Source of the DNA: Treponema bryantii
GTDB taxonomy: Bacteria > Spirochaetota > Spirochaetia > Treponematales > Treponemataceae
Length of the DNA stretch: 64,000 bases
Direction: 5' to 3'
Assembly (NCBI RefSeq): GCF_036492245.1
Contig: NZ_AP025286.1
Location: 124,001 to 188,000 of the forward strand
Below, one piece after another: positions 42,770-51,906 of the stretch (within the stretch, counting starts at the first letter, position 1; the number at the start of each line of letters is the position of its first letter). The position numbers and the translations under genes are program-made. Below the pieces are notes generated by a model. That model searched no databases and was not told the origin of the DNA. It was given only the letters and a program-made list of their open reading frames with translations.

Positions 42770-45700
42770 ATTTACCTCTTTTATGTTTGATTGAATTTTT
42801 TTCGCTAAGATAATAGATTACCGGAATTAAAATTAAGGTGATGAGAGTAGAGGTCAAAAGACCTCCTGTAATTGCCTGTCCCATAGAAGCATAAAGTTCT
42901 GAACCTTCGCCCTTTGCAACAGCCATTGGAATATCACCAAGTAAGGTTGTAAGAGTAGTAATTAAAATTGGTTTGATTCGGCTGGCAGCTCCATCGAGTA
43001 CAGAACCTTTTAAGAGTTCATCCTCTTCTTCTGTATTGAGTGCGATATGCCATTCGCCATCTTTATCCTGAGTTCCTTTTGTGCGAGCAAGAACCTGACG
43101 GCGCTGAGCACGAAGCTGATTTATATAATCAATCAGAATGATACCATTGTTTACAACAACTCCGGCCAGTGAAATAAGTCCAAGTAATGAGAGAAGATTC
43201 AGGGTCGAACCGAACATCAGAAGACCGCCGACAACACCGATAAAACAGAATGGAATTGTTGCCATAATTAAAAGCGGCTGACGGAACTTTTCGAACTGAA
43301 TTACCATTACGGTGTATACGAGGAATACGGCAATCAGAAGGGCAGAAATCATTGGAGTAATCATGTCGCCGATGAGAGCCATAATACCGCCGGCCTTTGA
43401 GTGAACTCCGTTTGGCAGCGGATTATTTGCGATAAACTGATTAACGCGCTGTGAAACTCCACTTGTATCTTCACCTACCAGTGAGGCTGTAACAGTTATT
43501 TTCTTAGCACGGTTAGAATGGTTAATCTGTGAAATTGATTTTTCAACTTTAATATCAGAAAGATTTGCAAAGGAAACATCCTGACCATTCTGAGTTACAA
43601 TATGAAGATTTGAAATTGCATCTGCAGTAATATTCTTATCTGTGATGTTTGAAGTAATCTTCATGTCATAACGGCGGCCACTTTCGAGTTCCTTAAAACG
43701 TCCGCAGTCAACACCCTGGAAAAGAATTGCAGAAGTGATACCCGCTTCATAACTTGTGATTCCAAGAGAGCTCAGATATTCCTGGCTCATATCAATGACC
43801 ATCGTACTTGTATCAAAGTCTGTGTCGAGCTTTGCTGTTACTACCTCTGGATCAGTTTCCAGGTAGTCTTTGATTTTGCTGGCTGTTTCATAAAGAGTAT
43901 TTATGTCTTCTGAAATCAGAGTAATACCATAACCACCACCATCAGCAACATAACCTACGAGTTTATCGAAACCACCATTCTGTACAGAGACTTTTGAATC
44001 TGGCAGAACTGCAGCCCAGATTTCCTGAATCTGAAGCATGATTTCATGGACGTTTCTTTTACGCTCTGAAACCGGTACAAGCACAACATGAGTATATGCG
44101 TAATGAGGTGTAGAAACAGAAGAGAAGTTTGAAGAATCTCCCTGACCTTCGTAAATAACCACGTTGTCAATTTCAGGCACATACTGGTAGAGAAGGTCCT
44201 GGGCAACCTGCATTTTTTCGTGAGTCTGCTCTTTTTCGGTTCCCATAGGGAATTCTGTAGAAATGTAAAAATCGCCTGAGTCTGTTGAGGGAATGAAGGA
44301 AATTCCCAATCTGAGGGCTATAAATCCCGAAAAAACGAGCAAAAACAGGGCTACAAGCACGACAAAACCGCGATTTTTTAAAGAAAGTGCAAGTACCTTT
44401 CTGTAGCCTCTTTCGATTTTTGACATCACCTGATCGAACTTTCTTGGCTTTCCGCGAACTTTTGGACCGTTTTCAGAAAGGAAAAGTTTGAGCAGATATG
44501 GAACAATTACAACGGCAACAAGGAAAGAAGAGAAGATTGCCAGGATGATTGTTACTGCAACTGCGTGAAGAACGCTTCCTATAAGACCACCGAGCAGTGC
44601 AATCGGAACGAATACTACGATGGTTGTCGCAGTACTGGCGAGAATTGAAGCAGAAACTTCGTCCCAGCCCTTGTAGATGCTCTGGGTAACTGTATATTCC
44701 ATTTCGCCGGTTTCCTGGTCGCGGCGTTTATAATAGCGGTAAATCTGATCGAGCATAACCGTGGAACCATCGACAACCATACCAAGCGAAATAACAAGTC
44801 CGGAAAGTGTCATGAGGTTGAGGGAAATATCCAGAATGCGTAAGCCAATCAGACTGAATAAAATACAAAGTGGAATTGAAAGGCTGATTGTAAGGGTAGC
44901 TCGCCAGTCTGCCATGAACAGCAGGATTACGAGTACGGCAAAAACTACACCGAGAATACCACTCTGAATAACGGCTTTAAGAGAAGCACGAACCTGGCGG
45001 CTGTCGTCGCTGATGATATGGAACTGAACGGCACCGTTTGTATTTTTTTCACATTCAGCAATTGCTTTCTTAACCTTTTTGATGATTTTTGTAGTGTCAC
45101 CGTCGAGACGCTTTGTTACGTTTACAATTGTGAGTGGAACACGTCCATCAGAAACAGAAACATTCTGTTCAGGGTAGGAAAGAGTGACTTCGGCTACATC
45201 GCTCAGTCGGATTATTGTTGAACCGTCGCCAACGCCGACCGGAAGATTTTTTATGTCCTCGAGGGAATTAAACCCACCGGCGTAACGTACCTGAATTGCG
45301 CGGTCCTGATAGCTGGCGTTTCCAAGCGGAAGATTTACGTTTCCGTAATTTAATACCTGATATACTGTGGAAACGGCGATTCCTTTAGATGTAAGAGAGT
45401 CGACATCAAGCTTGATATTAACTGCGAGCTCTTTACCGCCGTCAATTGTAACCTGAGAAACACCGTCAATCTGTGTAAGCAGAGGTGTAAGCTCATCCTG
45501 AAGATACTGGGTGAGGCGTGCAGTGTCCTGACCTGAACTTGCAGAAAAACTGATGATTGGAACCATGGACATACCGCCAACGAGGGCGCGGGGCTCTCCG
45601 GAGATTCCGTCCGGAAGCTTTTCCACAAGTTCGGAAATGCGGTTTCGGAGCTCTGGGAGCTGGTCGTATGGGTCGTAGCCATCAGCATAAGTAATCAAAA

Positions 45701-45971
45701 TCCAGCTGAGGGAATTTGAAGAGGTACTGTCGATTGCCTTAAAGTGAGGAAGAGTTACAAAAGAATCTTCGAGCACTTTTGTAATATCGTTTTCAACATC
45801 CTCTGCACTGGCACCAGGATACACGGTGTACACGATTGCCTGTGGCATGGAAATGTCTTCCATGAATTCTGTGCGCATTCCACCCAGCGAAAAAAAGCCG
45901 AATGCAATAAGCACAATCAGAAGCATTGTGATAATGACAGGATGTTTTACTGAGAATTCTGAAACTTTCAT
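42750..45971 (-). CDS. RND family efflux transporter permease (AcrB/MdtBC-like)
   Basis: A 1073-residue inner-membrane pump. It begins with the RND start VSEFSVKHPVIITMLLIVLIAFGFFSLGGM and has the porter-domain opening (YPGASAEDVENDITKVLED). The TM4 proton relay region LSGLVISLGMVVDGSTVMLDQIYRYY carries one Asp where AcrB has two, with Gly-Met-Val-Val-Asp-Gly conserved and GxxxD in TM4. The symmetric second half ends LGDIPMAVAKGEG. It works with the adaptor 45977-47107 and TolC 40158-41585. Treponemes often have such HAE-type pumps. Drug or lipid export is likely, and the substrate is unknown. Confidence 0.93.
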   Translation of the reverse strand: MKVSEFSVKHPVIITMLLIVLIAFGFFSLGGMRTEFMEDISMPQAIVYTVYPGASAEDVENDITKVLEDSFVTLPHFKAIDSTSSNSLSWILITYADGYDPYDQLPELRNRISELVEKLPDGISGEPRALVGGMSMVPIISFSASSGQDTARLTQYLQDELTPLLTQIDGVSQVTIDGGKELAVNIKLDVDSLTSKGIAVSTVYQVLNYGNVNLPLGNASYQDRAIQVRYAGGFNSLEDIKNLPVGVGDGSTIIRLSDVAEVTLSYPEQNVSVSDGRVPLTIVNVTKRLDGDTTKIIKKVKKAIAECEKNTNGAVQFHIISDDSRQVRASLKAVIQSGILGVVFAVLVILLFMADWRATLTISLSIPLCILFSLIGLRILDISLNLMTLSGLVISLGMVVDGSTVMLDQIYRYYKRRDQETGEMEYTVTQSIYKGWDEVSASILASTATTIVVFVPIALLGGLIGSVLHAVAVTIILAIFSSFLVAVVIVPYLLKLFLSENGPKVRGKPRKFDQVMSKIERGYRKVLALSLKNRGFVVLVALFLLVFSGFIALRLGISFIPSTDSGDFYISTEFPMGTEKEQTHEKMQVAQDLLYQYVPEIDNVVIYEGQGDSSNFSSVSTPHYAYTHVVLVPVSERKRNVHEIMLQIQEIWAAVLPDSKVSVQNGGFDKLVGYVADGGGYGITLISEDINTLYETASKIKDYLETDPEVVTAKLDTDFDTSTMVIDMSQEYLSSLGITSYEAGITSAILFQGVDCGRFKELESGRRYDMKITSNITDKNITADAISNLHIVTQNGQDVSFANLSDIKVEKSISQINHSNRAKKITVTASLVGEDTSGVSQRVNQFIANNPLPNGVHSKAGGIMALIGDMITPMISALLIAVFLVYTVMVIQFEKFRQPLLIMATIPFCFIGVVGGLLMFGSTLNLLSLLGLISLAGVVVNNGIILIDYINQLRAQRRQVLARTKGTQDKDGEWHIALNTEEEDELLKGSVLDGAASRIKPILITTLTTLLGDIPMAVAKGEGSELYASMGQAITGGLLTSTLITLILIPVIYYLSEKNSIKHKRGKYEKAVQ

Positions 45972-45976
45972 TGTTA

Positions 45977-47107
45977 TTATTCTCCTGTCCTGTCTGTGCC
46001 TTTTGCTTCATTCAGAGCTTCTTCAAAAACACGGACCTTCTGGCCATCAAAAATAAAATTCTGACCATCCATTACTATATAAGAATTGCGGTATTCTTCT
46101 GGAACTATGAAATTGTTTTCATCAACAGGAAAATCCTGTCCTTCAACATATTTCACTGTTGAAGTATTTTCATCAAATATATAGAAAGATCCGTCCATTT
46201 TTCGCGCTTTTAAGCTGATAAGCGGAACATTTTCGTAAGTTTTATAAGCTACCTGAACTTTTACAAACATACCTGGGCGGAAACGGTCTCCAGGCTCATC
46301 AAGGTGGCAGACAACAATAAAGTTTTTGCTCTGTGGTGAAACATAAGGAGCGATATTTTCGATTGTGGCAGTAGTTACCGCATCTTCATACATATTTTTT
46401 TCTGCAGGGCGGGTAACTATTACTTTAAGGTTGTCTCGTTCGAGGGTGAAAAGATCAAAATATTTTTCCGGAACCTTAAGTCGAACAACCTGATTTGTTA
46501 AATCTGCAAGAACTGCGACCGGCTGGGTCTGATTTCCTATTCCACCAACGGCCTGATCTGCAATGAGAATTGTGCCGTCTACAGGGGCGCGGACTTCGGT
46601 ATAATCAACCTGAAGTTTTGCAAGGTCATACTGTGCTTTAGAAGCATCTGCCTGAGCTTTAGCTGAATCATAATTCTGCTGGGTTGTAGCTCCAGATTTA
46701 TAAAGATTATTGATTCGGTCAAAGGTGCTCTGTGCGGCAAAATAAGCAGCCTGTGCCTGAAGCATCTGCTGGCGGAACGGTGCATCGTCAATCTTTGCAA
46801 GAAGGGTATCTTTTTCTACAAAGTCACCGGCGCGGGCAGGATATTCTTTAATTGTACCAGAAACAAAAGGTACAACAGGAATCATGGCATTGGCTTCTAC
46901 ATAGCCTGAAATTGTAACTGATTCAAGCAGAGTTCCGTTCTCTGGCTTTTGAATTACTACTGCAGGAACAGTATCCGGTTTTTCTGCAACCGGCTTTTTT
47001 CGAGTTACTAAAATCGTTAATAAAACAAAAATGACGGCAACTGCAGCAAAAATAGCGTATTGTAAAAGCTTGCTCTCTCGTAATGCATTTAACGAAATCT
47101 TCTTCAT
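45977..47107 (-). CDS. RND efflux periplasmic adaptor (HlyD/MFP family)
   Basis: A 376-residue membrane-fusion protein with an N-terminal anchor (LLQYAIFAAVAVIFVLLTILV). The barrel-sandwich halves surround a short alpha-hairpin: 'YVEANAMIPVVPFVSGTIKEYPARAGDFVEKDTLLAKID', then the coiled coil 'AAQSTFDRINNLYKSGATTQQNYDSAKAQADASKAQYD', then 'TEVRAPVDGTILIADQAVGG'. The beta-barrel domain follows. It is the first gene of the four-gene efflux operon, five bases before the pump. AGGA lies nine bases before ATG 47107. The divergent TetR gene (47194) probably regulates it. Confidence 0.92.
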   Translation of the reverse strand: MKKISLNALRESKLLQYAIFAAVAVIFVLLTILVTRKKPVAEKPDTVPAVVIQKPENGTLLESVTISGYVEANAMIPVVPFVSGTIKEYPARAGDFVEKDTLLAKIDDAPFRQQMLQAQAAYFAAQSTFDRINNLYKSGATTQQNYDSAKAQADASKAQYDLAKLQVDYTEVRAPVDGTILIADQAVGGIGNQTQPVAVLADLTNQVVRLKVPEKYFDLFTLERDNLKVIVTRPAEKNMYEDAVTTATIENIAPYVSPQSKNFIVVCHLDEPGDRFRPGMFVKVQVAYKTYENVPLISLKARKMDGSFYIFDENTSTVKYVEGQDFPVDENNFIVPEEYRNSYIVMDGQNFIFDGQKVRVFEEALNEAKGTDRTGE

Positions 47108-47176
47108 CTATATTATTCCTATGTATAATAACGAGTTGTTTGTTTGGAATTTAATAAAATCTGAGTTAATCGACAA

Positions 47177-47200
47177 TAGACAAATTTTCATGAATGTCTA
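47177..47200. promoter_or_regulatory. Inverted repeat in the TetR/RND intergenic region
   Basis: TAGACA (47177-47182) and TGTCTA (47195-47200), with 12 bases between, form a dyad in the 86-base gap between the divergent TetR and adaptor genes. It overlaps the ATG at 47194, so if it is the operator the TetR start may be the ATG at 47212. Confidence 0.4.
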
Positions 47201-47793
47201 ATAATGACGGTATGAACGATAATACTTCTGAAACAAAACTTATGATGGCCCAAGCGCTTAAGAAATTGATTAAGGATAGACCTTTTTCTAAGGTTACGGT
47301 TCAGGATATTGTGAGCGAATGCAATATCAATCGAAATACTTTTTATTATCATTTTGAAAGCAACTACGATTTATTGTATTTTGCATATGCTCAGGAAGTA
47401 AAAAAGGTAGCAGATTCCTTCCAAAAGGCAAATGCTTCAATTCCGCAGGCAATGGATTTTGTCTTAGATTATATCGATCAGAATATACCTTTATGTCAGT
47501 GTGCTTATGATTCTCTGGGCGAAACTCAGCTGAAAACAATTTTTGAAAAAGACCTTTATGAAATGGTTCGGGCGACAATCGAGTATTTTGGTGATGAAAA
47601 TTCAGTAAAATTTACGGAAGATTTTAAGACATATATCGGCTTCAGCTATACAGAACTGCTTAGCAGTCAAATCATCTGGTATATAAAACATAATGGCGAA
47701 ATGGATAAAGAAATCTTCAAAAAATATTTCCAGACCTTCTTTACAGCGACCTTGAAATCAGTTATGGAAGAGGCGATTAAGAAGGGATTTTAG
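47194..47793 (+). CDS. TetR family transcriptional regulator of RND operon
   Basis: A 199-residue regulator of the TetR_C_8/DhaS-like type. The helix-turn-helix reads TKLMMAQALKKLIKDRPFSK followed by 'VTVQDIVSECNINRNTFYYHFESNYDLL' (residues 14-58), with a helical ligand-binding domain after it. It is divergent from the RND operon, the usual place for the local repressor of an efflux pump. The first ATG (47194) has no Shine-Dalgarno and overlaps a dyad; ATG 47212 (MNDNTSETKL) is a credible alternative. After the stop the 145 bases to 47938 hold only the promoter of the next gene. Confidence 0.85.
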   Translation: MSNNDGMNDNTSETKLMMAQALKKLIKDRPFSKVTVQDIVSECNINRNTFYYHFESNYDLLYFAYAQEVKKVADSFQKANASIPQAMDFVLDYIDQNIPLCQCAYDSLGETQLKTIFEKDLYEMVRATIEYFGDENSVKFTEDFKTYIGFSYTELLSSQIIWYIKHNGEMDKEIFKKYFQTFFTATLKSVMEEAIKKGF

Positions 47794-47888
47794 GATAAAA
47801 TTTATAGATATCTTAATTTTGTATGGGGCTTTTTTCATAACTTTTTCAAATTTATCATTCCTTATAAACCATAAATTTGAACTTAAAC

Positions 47889-47917
47889 TTGAGGATTCAA
47901 TATTCATTTGTTATTAT
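47889..47917 (+). promoter_or_regulatory. Promoter of TIGR04141-like gene
   Basis: TTGAGG (47889-47894), 17 bases, TATTAT (47912-47917). AGGA lies about nine bases before the ATG at 47939. The region is extremely AT-rich, so alternatives exist. Confidence 0.5.
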
Positions 47918-47938
47918 AAATATAATAGGAATTAAAAA

Positions 47939-50086
47939 ATGGCAGTTCAAAATTTTTCTATATATTTGCTAAAAGATGGCATCATTCCAGAAGAGGATGA
48001 TCAAGGTAATCTAAAGAAAATAGTAAAAGAGTATGATAAAGACGATGATAAAAAGCATCCAAATTATATTAATTGTACTAATAATTCGACCTCTCTTAAG
48101 AGTGATAATCCAAATCAATATAAACTGTATATTAATGAGAATCCAAAATCAGAAAATAATAAATGGGCAAATTATTTAGATTTAATTGATATTGATGAAA
48201 AATTATTATTTTCTGTATCACCAAGTTGTATATTATTAGTTCCTTATCAAACTCGTTATTTTATTATTTGCTTTGGATATGCTGCATTTCATATTGAGAA
48301 GAAATATTGTGTTGAAGATTTTGGTTCAATAACAGCATTAAATTTAATAAAGAAAGATAAAATCAAGAGTTTAGATGCTTTTTCTTTAACTAGTTCAAGA
48401 AAACAACGAATTCAATCAACCAAGGAAGAAGATTTTGTATTCTTCTCTGCAGATGCTGATGAGTCATTGATCAAGAATGTTTCTGGTTCAATAGATGATG
48501 AAAAAAGTAAGATTTCCAGAATTGTAGGAGATTGTGGAGTAAATGTCAGCACATCTGTGAGTGTTAAAGAAATTGAGAATCTTATAAAATATTTATATGA
48601 TAGTTATTGTCAAAAAACGGCTTATTTATCAACTTTTCCAGAATTCAAAAATATATTTAAAGAAAAAGAAGAAAAGGTAATTCAACAATTACAAGACAAT
48701 CTAATAGAGGAAATCAAACATAATACAAATTGTAAAGATACGATTATTTTTTCACAGCCAATAATCGAAGATATTTATGGAGATTATTCATATTATTTCA
48801 ATTATCAAAAATTCGAAAGTAAAGAATTTAATAAAGTAACAGTTGAGGATTTGTTAGCGTTTATTTCAGAAAATAAAATTACAATTGATAAAGATTTATT
48901 AAAACTAAAAGTAAAGGTTAGAGATAATAATGAAACTAAGACTAAACTTTATTTCTTAGAGGAGGTGATTAATTTTTCCACTTCTATAGAGGTTTCTAAT
49001 CACACGAAAAACTATTATTTGTTTGATGGAAATTGGTATTATATAGATGCAGATTATATTTCTCGTCTGAATACTTTCTTGGAAAGATTTATATGTCTTG
49101 ATCATGCATATCTACCAGATTATTCTTATACTATATTAAATAAAAATGAAGATAAATTTAATAAATTTTGTGCAAAGAACAATAAAGATGTTTGTCTTCT
49201 CGATAAGAAATTAATTCAGACAGATGTTTCATCCATAGAGGCAGCAGATTTAATATACTTTCCAGAAAACGAAGATAAAGATAAAGTTTATTTTATTCAT
49301 AATAAACTTCATACTAATTCTTCAACATTAAATCATCTTTTTAACCAAGGATTTGCTTCAGCAAAACTGTTTAGTAATGATTCTAATAAACGCGAAGCTT
49401 TAAAGAAAAAAATACAGTCAATAAATAAAACTATTACCCAAAAACAATTAAATAGAATTGATGATTTTAAGAATTATGGATATGTATATGGAATTATTGA
49501 TGAAAAAGTAAATTCTAGCGAAACTAAAAAAAGTTCATATATTGAATATTTACCTTTACTAGCTAGAATTGGTTTACAAAAATCCATAAAAGATTTAATA
49601 GTACTTGGTGCAAACCCAGAGGATATAAAAGTATGTTTTGTTAATATGACAGAAATTAAATCTACAGATTTTTGTAAGAATATACCAACAGGAAGTAGTC
49701 TATATAAGAATGGTATAATTTTCAGAAATAATGCAAAATGTAAAATAGGTAAGACAAAGAAATACTTTTTGACTTCACTGAATAATGGTTTCTTTAAGGC
49801 ATTGGCATTTCAGAAAAAAGATTCAGATATTACAACCGATAAGATTTTAGTAATAAAAAATTCGGAAAGTAAAGAGATTCTATTGTTAAAAGTAAAGAGT
49901 ATAAAATCAGTGAAATATGATTCTGTAAATAAAATAGATGTTCTAAGTGATACAATTCTGAATGATAAGAATGTTGATAAATATTTCGAATTATGGAAAG
50001 CGCAAGTTAAAAAGACTTTAAAAAATAAGAACGAAGATAAAATACAATTAGCGGAATTTGAATATGTTTATCCAGATTTTTATTGA
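47939..50086 (+). CDS. TIGR04141/DUF6119-like sporadically distributed protein
   Basis: A 715-residue, Lys-, Asn- and Asp-rich protein. The N-terminal region ('MAVQNFSIYLLKDGI', 'PSCILLVPYQTRYFIICFGYAAFHI', 'FGSITALNLIKKDKIKSLDAFSLTS', 'KQRIQSTKEEDFVFFSADADESLIKNVSG') and the later 'YYLFDGNWYYIDADYISRLNTFLERF' and 'VYFIHNKLHTNSSTLNHLFNQGFASAKLF' follow the pattern of TIGR04141 (sporadically distributed) proteins as I remember them. The extra C-terminal 150 residues are longer than usual. Function is not established. Three 60-base lines I counted (48001, 49321, 49921) are 48/180 G+C, against 25/60 in a beta-galactosidase line, so the gene was probably acquired. It stands alone with its own promoter. 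Confidence 0.75.
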   Translation: MAVQNFSIYLLKDGIIPEEDDQGNLKKIVKEYDKDDDKKHPNYINCTNNSTSLKSDNPNQYKLYINENPKSENNKWANYLDLIDIDEKLLFSVSPSCILLVPYQTRYFIICFGYAAFHIEKKYCVEDFGSITALNLIKKDKIKSLDAFSLTSSRKQRIQSTKEEDFVFFSADADESLIKNVSGSIDDEKSKISRIVGDCGVNVSTSVSVKEIENLIKYLYDSYCQKTAYLSTFPEFKNIFKEKEEKVIQQLQDNLIEEIKHNTNCKDTIIFSQPIIEDIYGDYSYYFNYQKFESKEFNKVTVEDLLAFISENKITIDKDLLKLKVKVRDNNETKTKLYFLEEVINFSTSIEVSNHTKNYYLFDGNWYYIDADYISRLNTFLERFICLDHAYLPDYSYTILNKNEDKFNKFCAKNNKDVCLLDKKLIQTDVSSIEAADLIYFPENEDKDKVYFIHNKLHTNSSTLNHLFNQGFASAKLFSNDSNKREALKKKIQSINKTITQKQLNRIDDFKNYGYVYGIIDEKVNSSETKKSSYIEYLPLLARIGLQKSIKDLIVLGANPEDIKVCFVNMTEIKSTDFCKNIPTGSSLYKNGIIFRNNAKCKIGKTKKYFLTSLNNGFFKALAFQKKDSDITTDKILVIKNSESKEILLLKVKSIKSVKYDSVNKIDVLSDTILNDKNVDKYFELWKAQVKKTLKNKNEDKIQLAEFEYVYPDFY

Positions 50087-50101
50087 TTATTTAGGATTGT
50101 T

Positions 50102-50926
50102 ATGTCCATCACACTAATCGGAACCAGCGGATATGACTACCCGGAGTGGAAGGGTGTGTTTTATCCAGAGGAAATAAAAAGGGCTGATTTTCTCGCTTAT
50201 TATGCAACTCAGTTTAATGCGCTGGAGTTGAATAATACTTTTTACAATATGCCGACTGCGGAAAGGCTTTTTTCGTTTTATGAAAGAAGTGATGGGAGAC
50301 TTCAGTTTAGTATTAAGGCTAATCAGCTGCTTACACATGAAGTGACTCCGTTGTGGCAGAATGCAGCACAGGATTTTAAGGCAGCAATCAAACCGCTTTG
50401 TGAAAAAGAGGTTCTTTCTGCAGTACTTTTTCAGTTTCCACAGAGTTTTCATTATACGAATGAGAACAGGATTTATCTTGCAAAACTGATTGCTGAGTTT
50501 GAGGGGTATCCTGTTGTAATAGAGTTTCGGCATAAAGAATGGATTCGTAATTCAGTTTTTGAAGGACTTGTTCAGAGAAAGGCATCCGTTGCATTTTGTG
50601 ATATGCCAAATCTGAAATACTTGCCTGCAGCAGAAGTGTCTGATGGACAGCTCATGGAGAAGTCACCCTTTATTGGTCAGATTGCTTACATCCGGCTTCA
50701 TGGCAGAAATGCAGAAGCCTGGTATTCAGATGATTCAGGAAACAACTCTAGTGCCCGCTATGATTATGAATATTCAGAAGAGGAAATCAGTAAGTTTGTT
50801 CCAATAATTCATACAGCTACAAAAGAAGGGAAAAAAGTTCAGGTATTTTTTAATAATCACCCGAGAGGAAATGGTGCTAAAAATGCAAAACAATTACAGG
50901 AAAAAACTAAAACTGCTGGCATTTAA
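50102..50926 (+). CDS. DUF72 family protein
   Basis: A 274-residue protein matching DUF72 (YecE-like, TIM-barrel-like): IGTSGYDYPEWKGVFYPEE, 'YYATQFNALELNNTFYNMPTAE', 'FSIKANQLLTHE', 'LFQFPQSFHYTNENRIYLAKL', 'VVIEFRHKEWI' and 'YIRLHGRNAEAWY' are all family landmarks. No biochemical role is established for the family. The 3' end overlaps the next gene by 44 bases. The C-terminal 'VQVFFNNHPRGNGAKNAKQL' is typical (the family's N-N-H-x-x-G-x-A motif), so the gene is complete. Confidence 0.92.
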   Translation: MSITLIGTSGYDYPEWKGVFYPEEIKRADFLAYYATQFNALELNNTFYNMPTAERLFSFYERSDGRLQFSIKANQLLTHEVTPLWQNAAQDFKAAIKPLCEKEVLSAVLFQFPQSFHYTNENRIYLAKLIAEFEGYPVVIEFRHKEWIRNSVFEGLVQRKASVAFCDMPNLKYLPAAEVSDGQLMEKSPFIGQIAYIRLHGRNAEAWYSDDSGNNSSARYDYEYSEEEISKFVPIIHTATKEGKKVQVFFNNHPRGNGAKNAKQLQEKTKTAGI

Positions 50927-51362
50927 AAATACCTCTGCAGAGCTTCTCGTAAAAGAAATGCCGTTTCCGGTTATTTATTTACCAAGTAATAAGATTAAAG
51001 ATTCTGAAATCCTAAAAAACGAAATCATAGATACAGAAATGATTATTTGTTTTGGGCAGAAGCCTCTGATTAAAAATAAGTTGTGTCTGGAATTACTTGC
51101 TAAAAATCAGAAAGAAAGTATAAAGACAAATTTTGAAATTGAATCTTTTGAGAAACTGCTTGAATTAAATAATATTCATTTTTCTGAAAGTTCTAATCCT
51201 GGAACTTCTTTTTGTAATCTTGTTTACTGGAACGGTTTGAATTTTATAAAGGAGCAGAAATTATCTTGTAAGCTTTTGTTTATTCATATACCTTTTGAAA
51301 AGAATATAGATTGTATTTCTGATTTTCGGGAAAAAATTTGTAAAGTGCTTAATTCATTATAA
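50883..51362 (+). CDS. Pyroglutamyl-peptidase I-like protein (short, N-terminally divergent)
   Basis: A 159-residue protein that I place near the C15 family on weak but specific signals. 'SNPGTSFCNLVYWNGLNFI' resembles the Cys-nucleophile segment (AGTYVCNxxxY) and 'LLFIHIPFEKNID' the histidine strand (FVHIP), in the right order. The N-terminal GFxPFGG motif and part of the first half are missing, and the length is about 50 residues short of a normal enzyme. Activity is therefore doubtful. ATG 50883 is 12 bases after AGAGGAA; the ATG at 50871 directly abuts it. The start lies inside the DUF72 gene end, so the two are coupled. Confidence 0.6.
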   Translation: MQNNYRKKLKLLAFKNTSAELLVKEMPFPVIYLPSNKIKDSEILKNEIIDTEMIICFGQKPLIKNKLCLELLAKNQKESIKTNFEIESFEKLLELNNIHFSESSNPGTSFCNLVYWNGLNFIKEQKLSCKLLFIHIPFEKNIDCISDFREKICKVLNSL

Positions 51363-51392
51363 TCTGCCAACAAAGGATGGATGGAGGTAAAA

Positions 51393-51890
51393 ATGGTAAT
51401 AGAAAAATACAATTCAAAATGGTCTGAGCAGTTTAGTGTGATAAAGGAATTGCTCGAGAAGAACACAACAGAATATATCTCAATTGAACACGTTGGAAGT
51501 ACATCAATTCCCGGAATGAGTGCAAAGCCAATAATCGACATTGATGTTGTTGTTGAAGATGAAGCTCAATTTATGCGCTTGAAAAATCAACTTGAAGCAA
51601 TTGGTTATAAGCATGAAGGGGACCGCGGAATTTCTGGACGTGAAGCTTTTGATGATACGAATGTTCCTATTGATATAGAACAACATCTCTATGTGTGTGT
51701 AAAAGACAATGCTGAACTCCAGAGGCATTTAAAATTCCGTAACAGGCTCCGGGCCGAACCAGAACTCGTTGAAGAATATAACAAAATCAAAGAAGAGATT
51801 CTTTCGAAAGTGGGTGAAAATAACCGTTCAGCTTATGTTGAATTGAAAGAAAAAGAATATAAGTGGTTCTTTGAGAAAGTTCTGGCGTGA
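51393..51890 (+). CDS. GrpB family protein (UPF0157)
   Basis: A 165-residue protein of the GrpB/UPF0157 family, a nucleotidyltransferase-like fold: 'EKYNSKWSEQFSVIKELLE', EHVGSTSIPGMSAKPIIDIDVVV (G-S-T-x-x-x-G followed by D-x-D, the active-site pattern) and 'YVCVKDNAELQRHLKFRNRLRAEPELVEEYNKIKEE'. GGAGG lies six bases before ATG 51393 and is contained in the alternative start at 51381, which is therefore rejected. The substrate is unknown. It is the third of three plus-strand genes in a row. Confidence 0.9.
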   Translation: MVIEKYNSKWSEQFSVIKELLEKNTTEYISIEHVGSTSIPGMSAKPIIDIDVVVEDEAQFMRLKNQLEAIGYKHEGDRGISGREAFDDTNVPIDIEQHLYVCVKDNAELQRHLKFRNRLRAEPELVEEYNKIKEEILSKVGENNRSAYVELKEKEYKWFFEKVLA

Positions 51891-51906
51891 AATAAATTTA
51901 CCGCAG

